Assembly: GCA_034401795.1 (NCBI GenBank)
Contig: CM067374.1
Span: forward strand, 137,234,508-137,298,507
Length of the DNA: 64,000 nucleotides
Origin: Chaetoderma sp. LZ-2023a
Taxonomy: Eukaryota; Mollusca; Caudofoveata; Chaetodermatida; Chaetodermatidae
Reading direction: 5' to 3'
Below are positions 1 to 12,421 of this stretch, in pieces. A program made the position numbers and the translations under genes. Numbering within the stretch: position 1 is the stretch's first letter; every line of letters starts with the position of its first letter. Under the pieces are notes generated by a model. The model saw only the letters and a program-made list of their open reading frames with translations, was not told the DNA's origin and searched no databases.

Positions 1-1096
1 TAGTCATCAGCTGTAACTATACCAAATAAATTAAGCTCCCAAGTTAGTCATCAGCTGTAACTATGACAAAATAAATTAAGCTCCCAAGTTAGTTATCATC
101 TGTAACTATAACAAAATATACTCAGCTCCCAAGTTAGTCATCAGCTGTAACTATAACAAAATATACTCGGCTACTAAGTTAGTCATCAGCTGTAACTATA
201 ACAAAATATACTCAGCTCCCAAGTTAGTCATCAGCTGTAACTATAACAAAATATACTCAGCTCCCAAGTTAGTGATCAGCTGTAACTATAACAAAATATA
301 CTCAGCTCCGAAGTTAGTGATCAGCTGTAACTATAACAAAATATACTCAGCTACCAAGTTAGTGATCAGCTGTAACTATACCACAATATACTCAGCTCCC
401 AAGTTAGTTATCAGCTGTAACTATAACAAAATATACTCAGCTCCCAAGTTAGTCATCAGCTGTAACTATATGAAAATAAATTCAGCTCCCAAGTTAGTCA
501 TCAGCTATAACTATAACAAAGTATACTCAGCTCCCAAGTTAGTGATCAGCTGTAACTATAACAAAAGATACTCAGCTCCCAAGTTAGTCATCAGCTGTAA
601 CTATAACAAAATATACTCGGCTACCAAGTTAGTCATCAGCTGTAACTATTTCCACTATACTCAGCAACCAAGTTAGTCATCAGCTGTAACTATAACAAAA
701 TATACTCAGCTACCAAGTTAGTATCAGCTGTAACTATAACAAAATATACTCAGCTCCCAAGTTAGTGATCAGCTGTAACTATAACAAAATATACTCAGCT
801 CCAAAGTTAGTCATCAGCTGTAACTATAACAAAATAAACTCAGCTCCCAAGTTAGTCATCAGATGTAACTATAACAAAATAAATTAAGCTCCCAAGTTAG
901 TCATCAGCTGTAACTATGACAAAATAAATTAAGCTCCCAAGTTAGTCATCATCTGTAACTATAACAAAATATACTCAGCTCCCAAGTTAGTCATCAGCTG
1001 TAACTATAACAAAATATACTCGGCTACCAAGTTAGTCATCAGCTGTAACTATAACAAAATATACTCAGCTCCCAAGTTAGTCATCAGCTGTAACTA

Positions 1097-2743
1097 TACA
1101 CCTGTGCAAAAGTTAAGCACCAGCAAAAACAATAGAACGTAGAAACATGATGGTACAACTAGGCTGCCATACTTTTTGTCCCCGCGTTAGCTGACATAAT
1201 TCCAAGTACGAAATGCACATGCATGCATGACTTCACGCCGCTTGATGTCCGTGCGTGGCGGGAAACAGCACACGTGTTCAGTTATGTAAAGGTCCAGTTT
1301 GAGGTGTAGAACATTACATACAGATTTAGGCGACAAGATTAGGAATTTTGTGTTCATGACCGTGGTTTATTTGTACAGAGAGAATTAGCTCTTGATTGTG
1401 AACCGCTATGGCAAGACGAAGGTTAAGTGATCGTGTGAAATGGCAAATCATAGGCATGCATACCACTGGTATGTCATGCAGAGAGATTGGCAGACAGCTG
1501 AACATTAACCATACTGTAATCAGTCGTTTGATTGCAAAACATGGGCAAACTAACGAGGTAAAGGACAGGCCTAGATCTGGAAGACCAAAGAAGACTACTG
1601 CCCGTGATGATCGAGCCCTAGTACGCCTTGTTAGGAGATCTCCATTCACCAACAGCAGAGTGCTCAGCCAGCAATGGGAAACGCGCAATAGAGTGTCAAT
1701 GTCTACCGTCAAAAGGAGACTGTATGCTGCTGGCATGAAAGCTAGGAGACCTGTCAGACGTCCTCTCCTCACTGCACACCACAAAGAGGAGCGTCTGAGG
1801 TGGTGCAACGAAAGAAGACACTGGAACATGAGATCCTGGAGACGGGTACACTGGTCCGATGAAAGTCGGTTCCTGCTTCATGCCACAGATGGTCGAACTC
1901 GTGTATGGAGGTCCAGACGCATGGCGTACGACCAACGTAACATCATGGAAGAAGTTCCATTTGGTTGAGGTTCCGTTATGATATGGGGGTGCATCTCATT
2001 TGATTGTAAGCTGGATCTGTTGCCTATACCTGGAACACTAAATGGACAAAGATATCAAGATTCCATACTGGATAGAGTTGTGGTCCCTCATTTTGTAAAT
2101 CATGCACCTGGAACCCACCCTATATTCATGGATGACAACGCCCGACCACATCGTGCTAGAGCTGTGCATGAATGCCATCGAAACCCTACCATGGCCAGCA
2201 AGGAGCCCTGACATGAACGCTATTGAGCATATCTGGGACATTCTGGGAAACATGGTGAGAAGGAGGGATCCTCCTGTGCAGAACCTACAGGAATTAACAG
2301 ACGCACTCCATCTTGAATGGCAACGAATACCACAATGGCGTATCAGTCGGTTGGTGACCAGCATGAGACGTCGTGTCCAGGCTGTCATCCAGGCACAAGG
2401 TGGATATAGCCGGTATTAATAATGACAGTCTCAAACTCGTGCACAGATGTTAAACTTCGTTTTCAGACACCATTAATGACAATCTAGCCACGTGTGTCAA
2501 CTGTAGGGCAATAGTTGTCAGTTGTGTCAACGTAACCATATTCAGGCCTCGTTTTCAAGTTCAAACAAAAACATACAGTGTTTCCTCACCATCATAATCA
2601 GCATTCCTCTAGTTGCATTATTACCTCTTGCACTAAGATGGATGGGTACATAAATGTTTATGCTATTGCTTTCTTCGTAGCACATGAATATACCCTCGCA
2701 TGTGCGTAAAAATAGGGTGGTGCTTAACTTTTGCACAGGTGTA
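1097..2743 (+). mobile_element. Tc1-like DNA transposon, copy 1 (inactive), inside the satellite
   Basis: Both ends carry an inverted repeat of about 26 bp beginning TACACCTGTGCAAAAGTTAA. Flanking TA dinucleotides (1095-1096 and 2744-2745) form the target duplication: removing the element plus one TA restores a normal satellite unit (TAACTATAACAAAA). Total length is 1647 bp. It carries one transposase gene, broken here. It is a few per cent diverged from copies 2 and 3. Confidence 0.95.
1408..2419 (+). pseudogene. Tc1 transposase, disrupted
   Basis: The sequence starts MARRRLSDRVKWQIIGMHTT like the intact copy. It has an HTH region, a GRPKK linker and the first catalytic Asp in WSDES. A premature TGA lies at 1966-1968, where the intact copy has GGA (Gly). 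A 14-bp deletion near 2169 removes codons of the AVHEYLRQN region, between GAAT direct repeats, and shifts the frame. The remaining part (MDDNARPH region and NAIEHIWDILG) continues in other frames to 2419. Among other substitutions, Pro is changed to Ala in the NPIEHIWD motif. It cannot make a full transposase. Confidence 0.95.
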
Positions 2744-3734
2744 TATAACAAAATATACTCGGCTACCAAGTTAGTCAGCAGCTGTAATTATAACAAAATA
2801 TACTCAGCTCCCATGTTAGTCATCAGCTGTAACTATAACAAAATATACTCAGCTCCCAAGTTAGTGATCAGCTGTAACTATACCACAATATACTCAGCTC
2901 CCCAGTTAGTTATCAGCTGTAACTATAACAAAATATACTCATCTCCCAAGTTAGTCGTCAGCTGTAACTATATGAAAATAAATTCAGCTCCCAATTTAGT
3001 GATCAGCTATAACTATAACAAAATATACTCAGCTCCCAAGTTAGTGATCAGCTGTAACTATAACAAAAGATACTCAGCTCCCAAGTTAGTCATCAGCTGT
3101 AACTATAATAAAATATACTCGGCTACCAAGTTAGTCATCAGCTGTAACTATTTCCACTATACTCAGCTACCAAGTTAGTCATCAGCTGCAACTATAACAA
3201 AATATACTCAGCTACCAAGTTAGTGATCAGCTGTAACTATAACAAAATATACTCATCTCCCAAGTTAGTGATCAGCTGTAACTATAACAAAATATACTCA
3301 GCTCCAAAGTTAGTCATCAGCTGTAACTATAACAAAATATACTCGGCTACCAAGTTAGTCATCAGCTGTAACTATAACAAAATATACTCGGCTACCAAGT
3401 TAGTCATCAGCTGTAACTATAACAAAATATACTCAGCTACCAAGTTAGTCATCAGCTGTATCTATACCACAATATACTCAGCTCCGAAGTTAGTCATCAG
3501 CTGTAACTATAACAAAATATACTCAGCTCCCAAGTTAGTCATCAGTTGTAACTATAACAAAATATACTCAGCTCCCAAGTTAGTCATCAGCTGTAACTAT
3601 AACAAAATATACTCAGCTACCAAGTCAGTCATCAGCTGTAACAATAACAAAATAAAGTCAGCTCCCAAGTTAGTCATCAGCTGTAAATATAACAAAATAT
3701 ACTCAGGTACCAACTTGGTGATCAGCTGTAACCA

Positions 3735-5390
3735 TACACCTGTGCAAAAGTTAAACACCAGCAAAAACAATAGAACGTAGAAACATGACGGTACAACTAG
3801 GCTGCCATAATTTTTGTCCCCGCGTTAGCTGACATAATTCCAAGTACGAAATGCACATGCATGCATGACTTCACGCTGCTTGATATCCGTGCGTGGCGGG
3901 AAACAGCACACGAGTTCAGTTATGTAAAAGTCCAGTTTGAGGTGTAGAACATTACATACAGATTTAGGCGGCAAGATTAGGAATTTTGTGTTCATGACCG
4001 TGGTTTATTTGTACAGAGAGAATTAGCTCTTGATTGTGAACCGCTATGGCAAGACGAAGGTTAAGTGATCGTGTGAAATGGCAAATCATAGGCATGCATA
4101 CCACTGGTATGTCATGCAGAGAGATTGGCAGACAACTGAACATTAACCATACTGTAATCAGTCGTTTGATTGCAAAACATGGGCAAACTAACGAGGTGAA
4201 GGTCAGGCCTAGATCTGGAAGACAGAAGAAGACTACTGCCCGTGATGATCGAGCCCTAGTACGCCTTGTTAGGAGATCTCCATTCACCAACAGCAGAGTG
4301 CTCAGCCAGCAATGGGAAACGTGCAATAGAGTGTCAATGTATACGGTCAAAAGGAGACTGTATGCTGCTGGCATGAAAGCTAGGAGACCTGTCAGACGTC
4401 CTCTCCTCACTGCACACCACAAAGAGGAGCGTCTGAGGTGGTGCAATGAAAGAAGACACTGGAACATGAGATCCTGGAGACGGGTACACTGGTCCGATGA
4501 AAGTCGGTTCCTGCTTCATGCCACAGATGGTCGAACTCGTGTATGGAGGTCCAGACGCACGGCGTACGACCAACGTAACATCATGGAAGAAGTTCCATTT
4601 GGTGGAGGTTCCGTTATGATATGGGGGTGCATCTCATTTGATTGTAAGCTGGATCTGTTGACTGTACCTGGAACACTAAATGGACAAAGATATCAAGATT
4701 CCATACTGGATAGAGTTGTGGTCCCTCATTTTGTAAATCATGCACCTGGAACCCACCCTATATTCATGGATGACAACGCCCGACCACATCGTGCTAGAGC
4801 TGTGCATAAATACCTCCGCCAGAATGCCATCGAAACCCTACGATGGCCAGCAAGGAGCCCTGACATGAACCCTATTGAGCATATCTGGGACATTCTGGGA
4901 AACATGGTGAGAAGGGATCCTCCTGTGCAGAACCTACAGGAATTAACAGACGCACTCCATCTTGAATGGCAACGAATACCACAATGGCGTATCAGTCGGT
5001 TGGTGACCAGCATGAGACGTCGTGTCCAGGCCGTCATCCAGGCACAAGGTGGATATACCCGGTATTAATAATGACAGTCTCAAACTCGTGCACAGATGTT
5101 AAACTTCGTTTTCAGACACCATTAATGACAATCTAGCCACGTGTGTCAACTGTAGGGCAATAGTTGTCAGTTGTGTTACCGTAACCATATTCAGGCCTTG
5201 TTTTCAAGTTCAAACAAAAACATAGTGTTTCCCCACCACCATAATCAGCATTCCTCTAGTTGCATTATTACCTCTTGCACTAAGATGGATGGGTACATAA
5301 ATGTTTATGCTATTGGTTTCTTCATAGCACATGAATATACCCTAGCATGTGCGTAAAAATAGGGTGGTGCTTAACTTTTGCACAGGTGTA
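3735..5390 (+). mobile_element. Tc1-like DNA transposon, copy 2 (complete), inside the satellite
   Basis: It is 1656 bp with the same TACACCTGTGCAAAAGTT... inverted ends (one mismatch in the left end). It sits at the same TA position of the 45-bp unit as copy 1. The left flanking TA has become CA; the right TA is at 5391-5392. An uninterrupted paralogue of this insertion site, with the same unusual CAGGTACC unit before it, is present at about 11555-11625 and again about 3.24 kb later. Confidence 0.95.
4046..5068 (+). CDS. Tc1-like DD34E transposase, 340 aa, open reading frame intact
   Basis: This is a cut-and-paste transposase acting on the element's own inverted repeats. Residues 1-60 hold a helix-turn-helix (CREIGRQLNINHTVISRLIA). 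A basic linker with an altered GRQKK (GRPKK in copy 1) follows at about residue 60. A second DNA-binding stretch lies at 75-110. The catalytic triad is visible: WSDES (first Asp), MDDNARPH (second Asp) and NPIEHIWD (Glu). The second Asp to Glu spacing is 34, hence DD34E. One Arg codon is missing from MVRRRDPP compared with the other copies, which may be neutral. The ATG is 311 bases inside the left end. The protein looks complete; whether it is active cannot be judged from sequence. Confidence 0.92.
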   Translation: MARRRLSDRVKWQIIGMHTTGMSCREIGRQLNINHTVISRLIAKHGQTNEVKVRPRSGRQKKTTARDDRALVRLVRRSPFTNSRVLSQQWETCNRVSMYTVKRRLYAAGMKARRPVRRPLLTAHHKEERLRWCNERRHWNMRSWRRVHWSDESRFLLHATDGRTRVWRSRRTAYDQRNIMEEVPFGGGSVMIWGCISFDCKLDLLTVPGTLNGQRYQDSILDRVVVPHFVNHAPGTHPIFMDDNARPHRARAVHKYLRQNAIETLRWPARSPDMNPIEHIWDILGNMVRRDPPVQNLQELTDALHLEWQRIPQWRISRLVTSMRRRVQAVIQAQGGYTRY

Positions 5391-8300
5391 TATAACAAAA
5401 TATACTCAGCTACCAAGTTAGTCATCAGCTGTATCTATACCACAATATATTCAGCTCCCAAGTTAGTCATCAGCTGTAACTATAACAAAATAGACTCAGC
5501 TCCCATGTTAGTCATCAGCTGTAACTATAACAAAATATACTCAGCTCCCAAGTTAGTCATCAGCTGTAACTATAACAAAATATACTCAGCTACCAAGTTA
5601 GTCATCAGCTGTAACTATAACAAAATATACTCAGCTCCCAAGTTAGTTATCAGCTGTAACTATAACAAAATATACTCAGCTACCAAGTTAGTCATCAGCT
5701 GTAACTATAACAAAATAAATTCAGCTCCCAAGTTAGTCATCATCTGTAACCATAACAAAATATACTCAGCTCCCAAGTTAGTCATCAGCTGTAACTATAT
5801 GAAAATAAATTCAGCTCCCAAGTTAGTGATCAGCTATAACTATAACAAAATATACTCAGCTCCCAAGTTAGTGATCAGCTGTAACTATAACAAAAGATAC
5901 TCAGCTCCCAAGTTAGTCATCAGCTGTAACTATAAGAAAATATACTCGGCTACCAAGTTAGTCATCAGCTGTAACTATTTCCACTATACTCAGCAACCAA
6001 GTTAGTCATCAGCTGTAACTATAACAAAATATACTCAGCTACCAAGTTAGTATCAGCTGTAACTCTAACAAAATATACTCAGCTCCCAAGTTAGTGATCA
6101 GCTGTAACTATAACAAAATATACTCAGCTCCAAAGTTAGTCATCAGCTGTAACTATAACAAAATAAACTCAGCTCCCAAGTTAGTCATCAGCTGTAACTA
6201 TAACAAAATAAATTAAGCTCTCAAGTTAGTCATCAGCTGTAACTATACCAAATAAATTAAGCTCCCAAATTAGTCATCAGCTGTAACTATGACAAAATAA
6301 ATTAAGCTCCCAAGTTAGTCATCATCTGTAACTATAACAAAATATACTCAGCTCCCAAGTTAGTCATCAGCTGTAACTATAACAAAATATATTCGGCTAC
6401 TAAGTTAGTCATCAGCTGTAACTATAACAAAATATACTCAGCTCCCAAGTTAGTCATCAGCTGTAACTATAACAAAATATACTCAGCTCCCAAGTTAGTG
6501 ATCAGCTGTAACTATAACAAAATATACTCAGCTCCGAAGTTAGTGATCAGCTGTAACTATAACAAAATATACTCCGCTACCAAGTTAGTGATCAGCTGTA
6601 ACTATACCACAATATACTCAGCTCCCAAGTTAGTTATCAGCTGTAACTATAACAAAATATACTCAGCTCCCAAGTTAGTCATCAGCTGTAACTATATGAA
6701 AATAAATTCAGCTCCCAGGTTAGTCATCAGCTATAACTATAACAAAATATACTCAGCTCCCAAGTTAGTGATCAGCTGTAAATATAACAAAAGATACTCA
6801 GCTCCCAAGTTAGTCATCAGCTGTAACTATAACAAAATATACTCGGCTACCAAGTTAGTCATCAGCTGTAACTATTTCCACTATACTCAGCAACCAAGTT
6901 AGTCATCAGCTGTAACTATAACAAAATATACTCAGCTACCAAGTTAGTCATCAGCTGTAACTATAACAAAATATACTCAGCTCCCAAGTTACTCATCAGC
7001 TGTAAGTATAACAAAATATACTCAGCTCCCAAGTTAGTCATCAGCTGTAACTATAACAAAATATACTCAGCTACCAAGTTAGTCATCAGCTGTAACTATA
7101 ACAAAATATACTCAGCTCCCAAGTTAGTCATCAGCTGTAACTATAACAAAATATACTCAGCTACCAAGTTAGTTATCAGCTGTAACTATAACAAAATATA
7201 CTCAGCTACCAAGTTAGTCATCAGCTGTAACTATAACAAAATATACTCAGCTCCCAAGTTAGTCATCAGCTGTAACTATATGAAAATAAATTCAGCTCCC
7301 AAGTTAGTGATCAGCTATAACTATAACAAAATATACTCAGCTCCAAAGTTAGTGATCAGCTGTAACTATAACAAAAGATACTCAGCTCCCAAGTTAGTCA
7401 TCAGCTGTAACTATAACAAAATATACTCAGCTACCAAGTTAGTCATCAGCTGTAACTATGTCCACTATACTCAGCTCCCAAGTTAGTCATCGGCTGTAAC
7501 TATAACAAAATATACTCAGCTACCAAGTTAGTCATCAGTTGTAACTATAACAAAATAAACTCAGCTCCCAAGTTAGTCATCAGCTGTAACTATAACAAAA
7601 TATACTCGGCTACCAAGTTAGTGATCAGCTGTAACTATAACAAAATATACTCAGCTACCAAGTTAGTCATCAGCTGTAACTATTTCCACAATATACTCAG
7701 CTACCAAGTTAGTCATCAGGTGTAACTATAACAAAATATACGCAGCTCCCAATTTAGTCATCAGCTGTAACTATAACACAATAAATTAAGCTCCCAAGTT
7801 AGTCATCAGCTGTAACTATGACAAAATAAATTAAGCTCCCAAGTTAGTCATCAGCTGTAACTATAACAAAATAAATTAAGCTCCGAAGTTAGTCATCATC
7901 TGTAACTATAACAAAATATACTCAGCTCCCAAGTTAGTCATCGGCTGTAACTATAACAAAATAAATTAAGCTCCCAAGTTAGTCATCAGCTGTAACTATA
8001 ACAAAATAAACTCAGCTCCCAAGTTAGTCATCAGCTGTAACTATAACAAAATAAATTAAGCTCCCAAGTTAGTCATCAGCTGTAACTATGACAAAATAAA
8101 TTAAGCTCCCAAGTTAGTCATCAGCTGTAACTATAACAAAATATACTCAGCTCCCAAGTTAGTCATCAGCTGTAACTATAACAAAATATACTCGGCTACC
8201 AAGTTAGTCATCAGCTGTAACTATAACAAAATATACTCAGCTCCCAAGTTAGTCATCAGCTGTAACTATAACAAAATATACTCAGCTCCCAAGTTAGTGA

Positions 8301-9184
8301 TCAGCTGTAACTATAACAAAATATACTCAGCTCCCAAGTTAGTGATCAGCTGTACCTATACCACAATATACTCAGCTACCAAGTTAGTGATCAGCTGTAA
8401 CTATACCACAATATACTCAGCTCCCAAGTTAGTTATCAGCTGTAACAATATGAAAATAAATTCAGCTCCCAAGTTAGTGGTCAGCTATAACTATAACAAA
8501 ATATACTCAGCTCCCAAGTTAGTGATCAGATGTAACTATAACAAAAGATACTCAGCTCCCAAGTTAGTCATCAGCTGTACCTATAACAAAATATACTCGG
8601 CTACCAAGTTAATCATCAGCTGTAACTATTTCCACTATACTCAGCTACCAAGTTAGTCATCAGCTGTAACTATAACAAAATATACTCAGCTACCAAGTTA
8701 GTGATCAGCTGTAACTATAACAAAATATACTCAGCTCCCAAGTTAGTGATCAGCTGTAACTATAACAAAATATACTCAGCTCCAAAGTTAGTCATCAGCT
8801 GTAACTATAACAAAATATACTCGGCTACCAAGTTAGTCATCAGCTGTAACTATAACAAAATAAACTCAGCTCCCAAGTTAGTCATCAGCTGTAACTATAA
8901 CAAAATAAATTAAGCTCTCAAGTTAGTCATCAGCTGTAACTATACCAAATAAATTAAGCTCCCAAGTTAGTCATCAGCTGTAACTATGACAAAATAAATT
9001 AAGCTCCCAAGTTAGTCATCATCTGTAACTATAACAAAATATACTCAGCTCCCAAGTTAGTCATCAGCTGTAACTATAACAAAATATACTCGGCTACCAA
9101 GTTAGTCATCAGCTGTAACTATAACAAAATATACTCAGCTCCCAAGTTAGTCATCAGCTGTAACTATAACAAAATATACTCGGC

Positions 9185-12100
9185 TACCAAGTTAGTCATC
9201 AGCTGTAACTATAACAAAATATACTCAGCTCCCATGTTAGTCATCAGCTGTAACTATAACAAAATATACTCAGCTCCCAAGTTAGTGATCAGCTGTAACT
9301 ATAACAAAATATACTCAGCTCCCAAGTTAGTCATCAGGTGTAACTATAACAAAATATACGCAGCTCCCAATTTAGTCATCAGCTGTAACTATAACACAAT
9401 AAATTAAGCTCCCAAGTTAGTCATCAGCTGTAACTATGACAAAATAAATTAAGCTCCCAAGTTAGTCATCAGCTGTAACTATAACAAAATAAATTAAGCT
9501 CCGAAGTTAGTCATCATCTGTAACTATAACAAAATATACTCAGCTCCCAAGTTAGTCATCGGCTGTAACTATAACAAAATAAATTAAGCTCCCAAGTTAG
9601 TCATCAGCTGTAACTATAACAAAATAAACTCAGCTCCCAAGTTAGTCATCAGCTGTAACTATAACAAAATAAATTAAGCTCCCAAGTTAGTCATCAGCTG
9701 TAACTATGACAAAATAAATTTAGCTCCCAAGTTAGTCATCAGCTGTAACTATAACAAAATATACTCAGCTCCCAAGTTAGTCATCAGCTGTAACTATAAC
9801 AAAATATACTCGGCTACCAAGTTAGTCATCAGCTGTAACTATAACAAAATATACTCAGCTCCCAAGTTAGTCATCAGCTGTAACTATAACAAAATATACT
9901 CAGCTCCCAAGTTAGTGATCAGCTGTAACTATAACAAAATATACTCAGCTCCCAAGTTAGTGATCAGCTGTAACTATACCACAATATACTCAGCTACCAA
10001 GTTAGTGATCAGCTGTAACTATACCACAATATACTCAGCTCCCAAGTTAGTTATCAGCTGTAACAATATGAAAATAAATTCAGCTCCCAAGTTAGTGGGC
10101 AGCTATAACTATAACAAAATATACTCAGCTCCCAAGTTAGTGATCAGCTGTAACTATAACAAAAGATACTCAGCTCCCAAGTTAGTCATCAGCTGTACCT
10201 ATAACAAAATATACTCGGCTACCAAGTTAATCATCAGCTGTAACTATTTCCACTATACTCAGCTACCAAGTTAGTCATCAGCTGTAAACTATAACAAAAT
10301 ATACTCAGCTACCAAGTTAGTGATCAGCTGTAACTATAACAAAATATACTCAGCTCCCAAGTTAGTGATCAGCTGTAACTATAACAAAATATACTCAGCT
10401 CCAAAGTTAGTCATCAGCTGTAACTATAACAAAATATACTCGGCTACCAAGTTAGTCATCAGCTGTAACTATAACAAAATAAACTCAGCTCCCAAGTTAG
10501 TCATCAGCTGTAACTATAACAAAATAAATTAAGCTCTCAAGTTAGTCATCAGCTGTAACTATACCAAATAAATTAAGCTCCCAAGTTAGTCATCAGCTGT
10601 AACTATGACAAAATAAATTAAGCTCCCAAGTTAGTCATCATCTGTAACTATAACAAAATATACTCAGCTCCCAAGTTAGTCATCAGCTGTAACTATAACA
10701 CAATATACTCGGCTACCAAGTTAGTCATCAGCTGTAACTATAACAAAATATACTCAGCTCCCAAGTTAGTCATCAGCTGTAACTATAACAAAATATACTC
10801 GGCTACCAAGTTAGTCATCAGCTGTAACTATAACAAAATATACTCAGCTCCCATGTTAGTCATCAGCTGTAACTATAACAAAATATACTCAGCTCCCAAG
10901 TTAGTGATCAGCTGTAACTATAACAAAATATACTCAGCTCCCAAGTTAGTGATCAGCTGTAACTATAACAAAATATACTCAGCTACCAAGTTAGTGATCA
11001 GCTGTAACTATACCACAATATACTCAGCTCCCAAGTTAGTTATCAGCTGTAACTATAACAAAATATACTCAGCTACCAAGTTAGTGATCAGCTGTAACTA
11101 TAACAAAATATACTCAGCTCCCAAGTTAGTGATCAGCTGTAACTATAACAAAATATACTCAGCTCCAAAGTTAGTCATCAGCTGTAACTATACCAAATAA
11201 ATTAAGCTCCCAAGTTAGTCATCAGCTGTAACTATGACAAAATAAATTAAGCTCCCAAGTTAGTCATCATCTGTAACTATAACAAAATATACTCAGCTCC
11301 CAAGTTAGTCATCAGCTGTAACTATAACAAAATATACTCGGCTACCAAGTTAGTCATCAGCTGTAACTATAACAAAATATACTCAGCTCCCAAGTTAGTC
11401 ATCAGCTGTAACTATAACAAAATATACTCAGCTACCAAGTTAGTGATCAGCTGTAACTATAACAAAATATACTCAGCTCCCAAGTTAGTCATCAGCTGTA
11501 ACTATAACAAAATATAATCAGCTACCAAGTTAGTCATCAGCTGTAAATATAACAAAATATACTCAGGTACCAAGTTAGTGATCAGCTGTAACTATAACAA
11601 AATATACTCAGCTACCAAGTTAGTCATCAGCTGTAACTATAACAAAATATACTCAGCTACCAAGTTAGTCATCAGCTGTAACTATAACAAAATATACTCA
11701 GCTCGCAAGTTAGTCATCAGCTGTAAGTATAACAAAATATACTCAGCTCCCAAGTTAGTCATCAGCTGTAACTATAACAAAATATACTCAGCTACCAAGT
11801 TAGTCATCAGCTGTAACTATAACAAAATATACTCAGCTCCCAAGTTAGTTATCAGCTGGAACTATAACAAAATATACTCAGCTACCAAGTTAGTCATCAG
11901 CTGTAACTATAACAAAATAAATTCAGCTCCCAAGTTAGTCATCAGCTGTAACTATAACAAAATATACTCAGCTCCCAAGTTAGTCATCAGCTGTAACTAT
12001 ATGAAAAAAAATTCAGCTCCCAAGTTAGTGATCAGCTATAACTATAACAAAATATACTCAGCTCCCAAGTTAGTGATCAGCTGTAACTATAACAAAAGAT

Positions 12101-12225
12101 ACTCAGCTCCCAAGTTAGTCATCAGCTGTAACTATAACAAAATATACTTAGCTACCAAGTTAGTCATCAGCTGTAACTATGTCCACTATACTCAGCTCCC
12201 AAGTTAGTCATCGGCTGTAACTATA
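9185..12225 (+). repeat. higher-order duplication, first copy (3.04 kb, partner at 12422-15461)
   Basis: The order of satellite unit subtypes in this block recurs at an offset of 3236-3237 bases with only a handful of differences. One example is an extra A near 10287 that changes the offset by one. Landmarks include the CAGGTGTAAC...ATACGCAGC units at 9335 and 12572 and the CTCGCAAG unit at 11704 and 14940. This points to a recent unequal exchange or amplification. Confidence 0.85.
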
Positions 12226-12421
12226 ACAAAATAAACTCAGCTACCAAGTTAGTTATCAGCTGTAACTATAACAAAATATACTCAGCTCCCAAGTTAGTCA
12301 TCAGCTGTAACTATAACAAAATAAACTCAGCTCCCAAGTTAGTCATCAGCTGTAACTATAACAAAATATACTCGGCTACCAAGTTAGTGATCAGCTGTAA
12401 CTATAACAAAATATACTCAGC

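Noticed and set aside
272-676. Open frames with SAPKLVISCNYNKIY repeats throughout the first 18 kb
   Set aside because: They follow from a 45-bp satellite unit divisible by three. Many units contain in-frame stops, the frames are broken at random, and there is no codon-level conservation.
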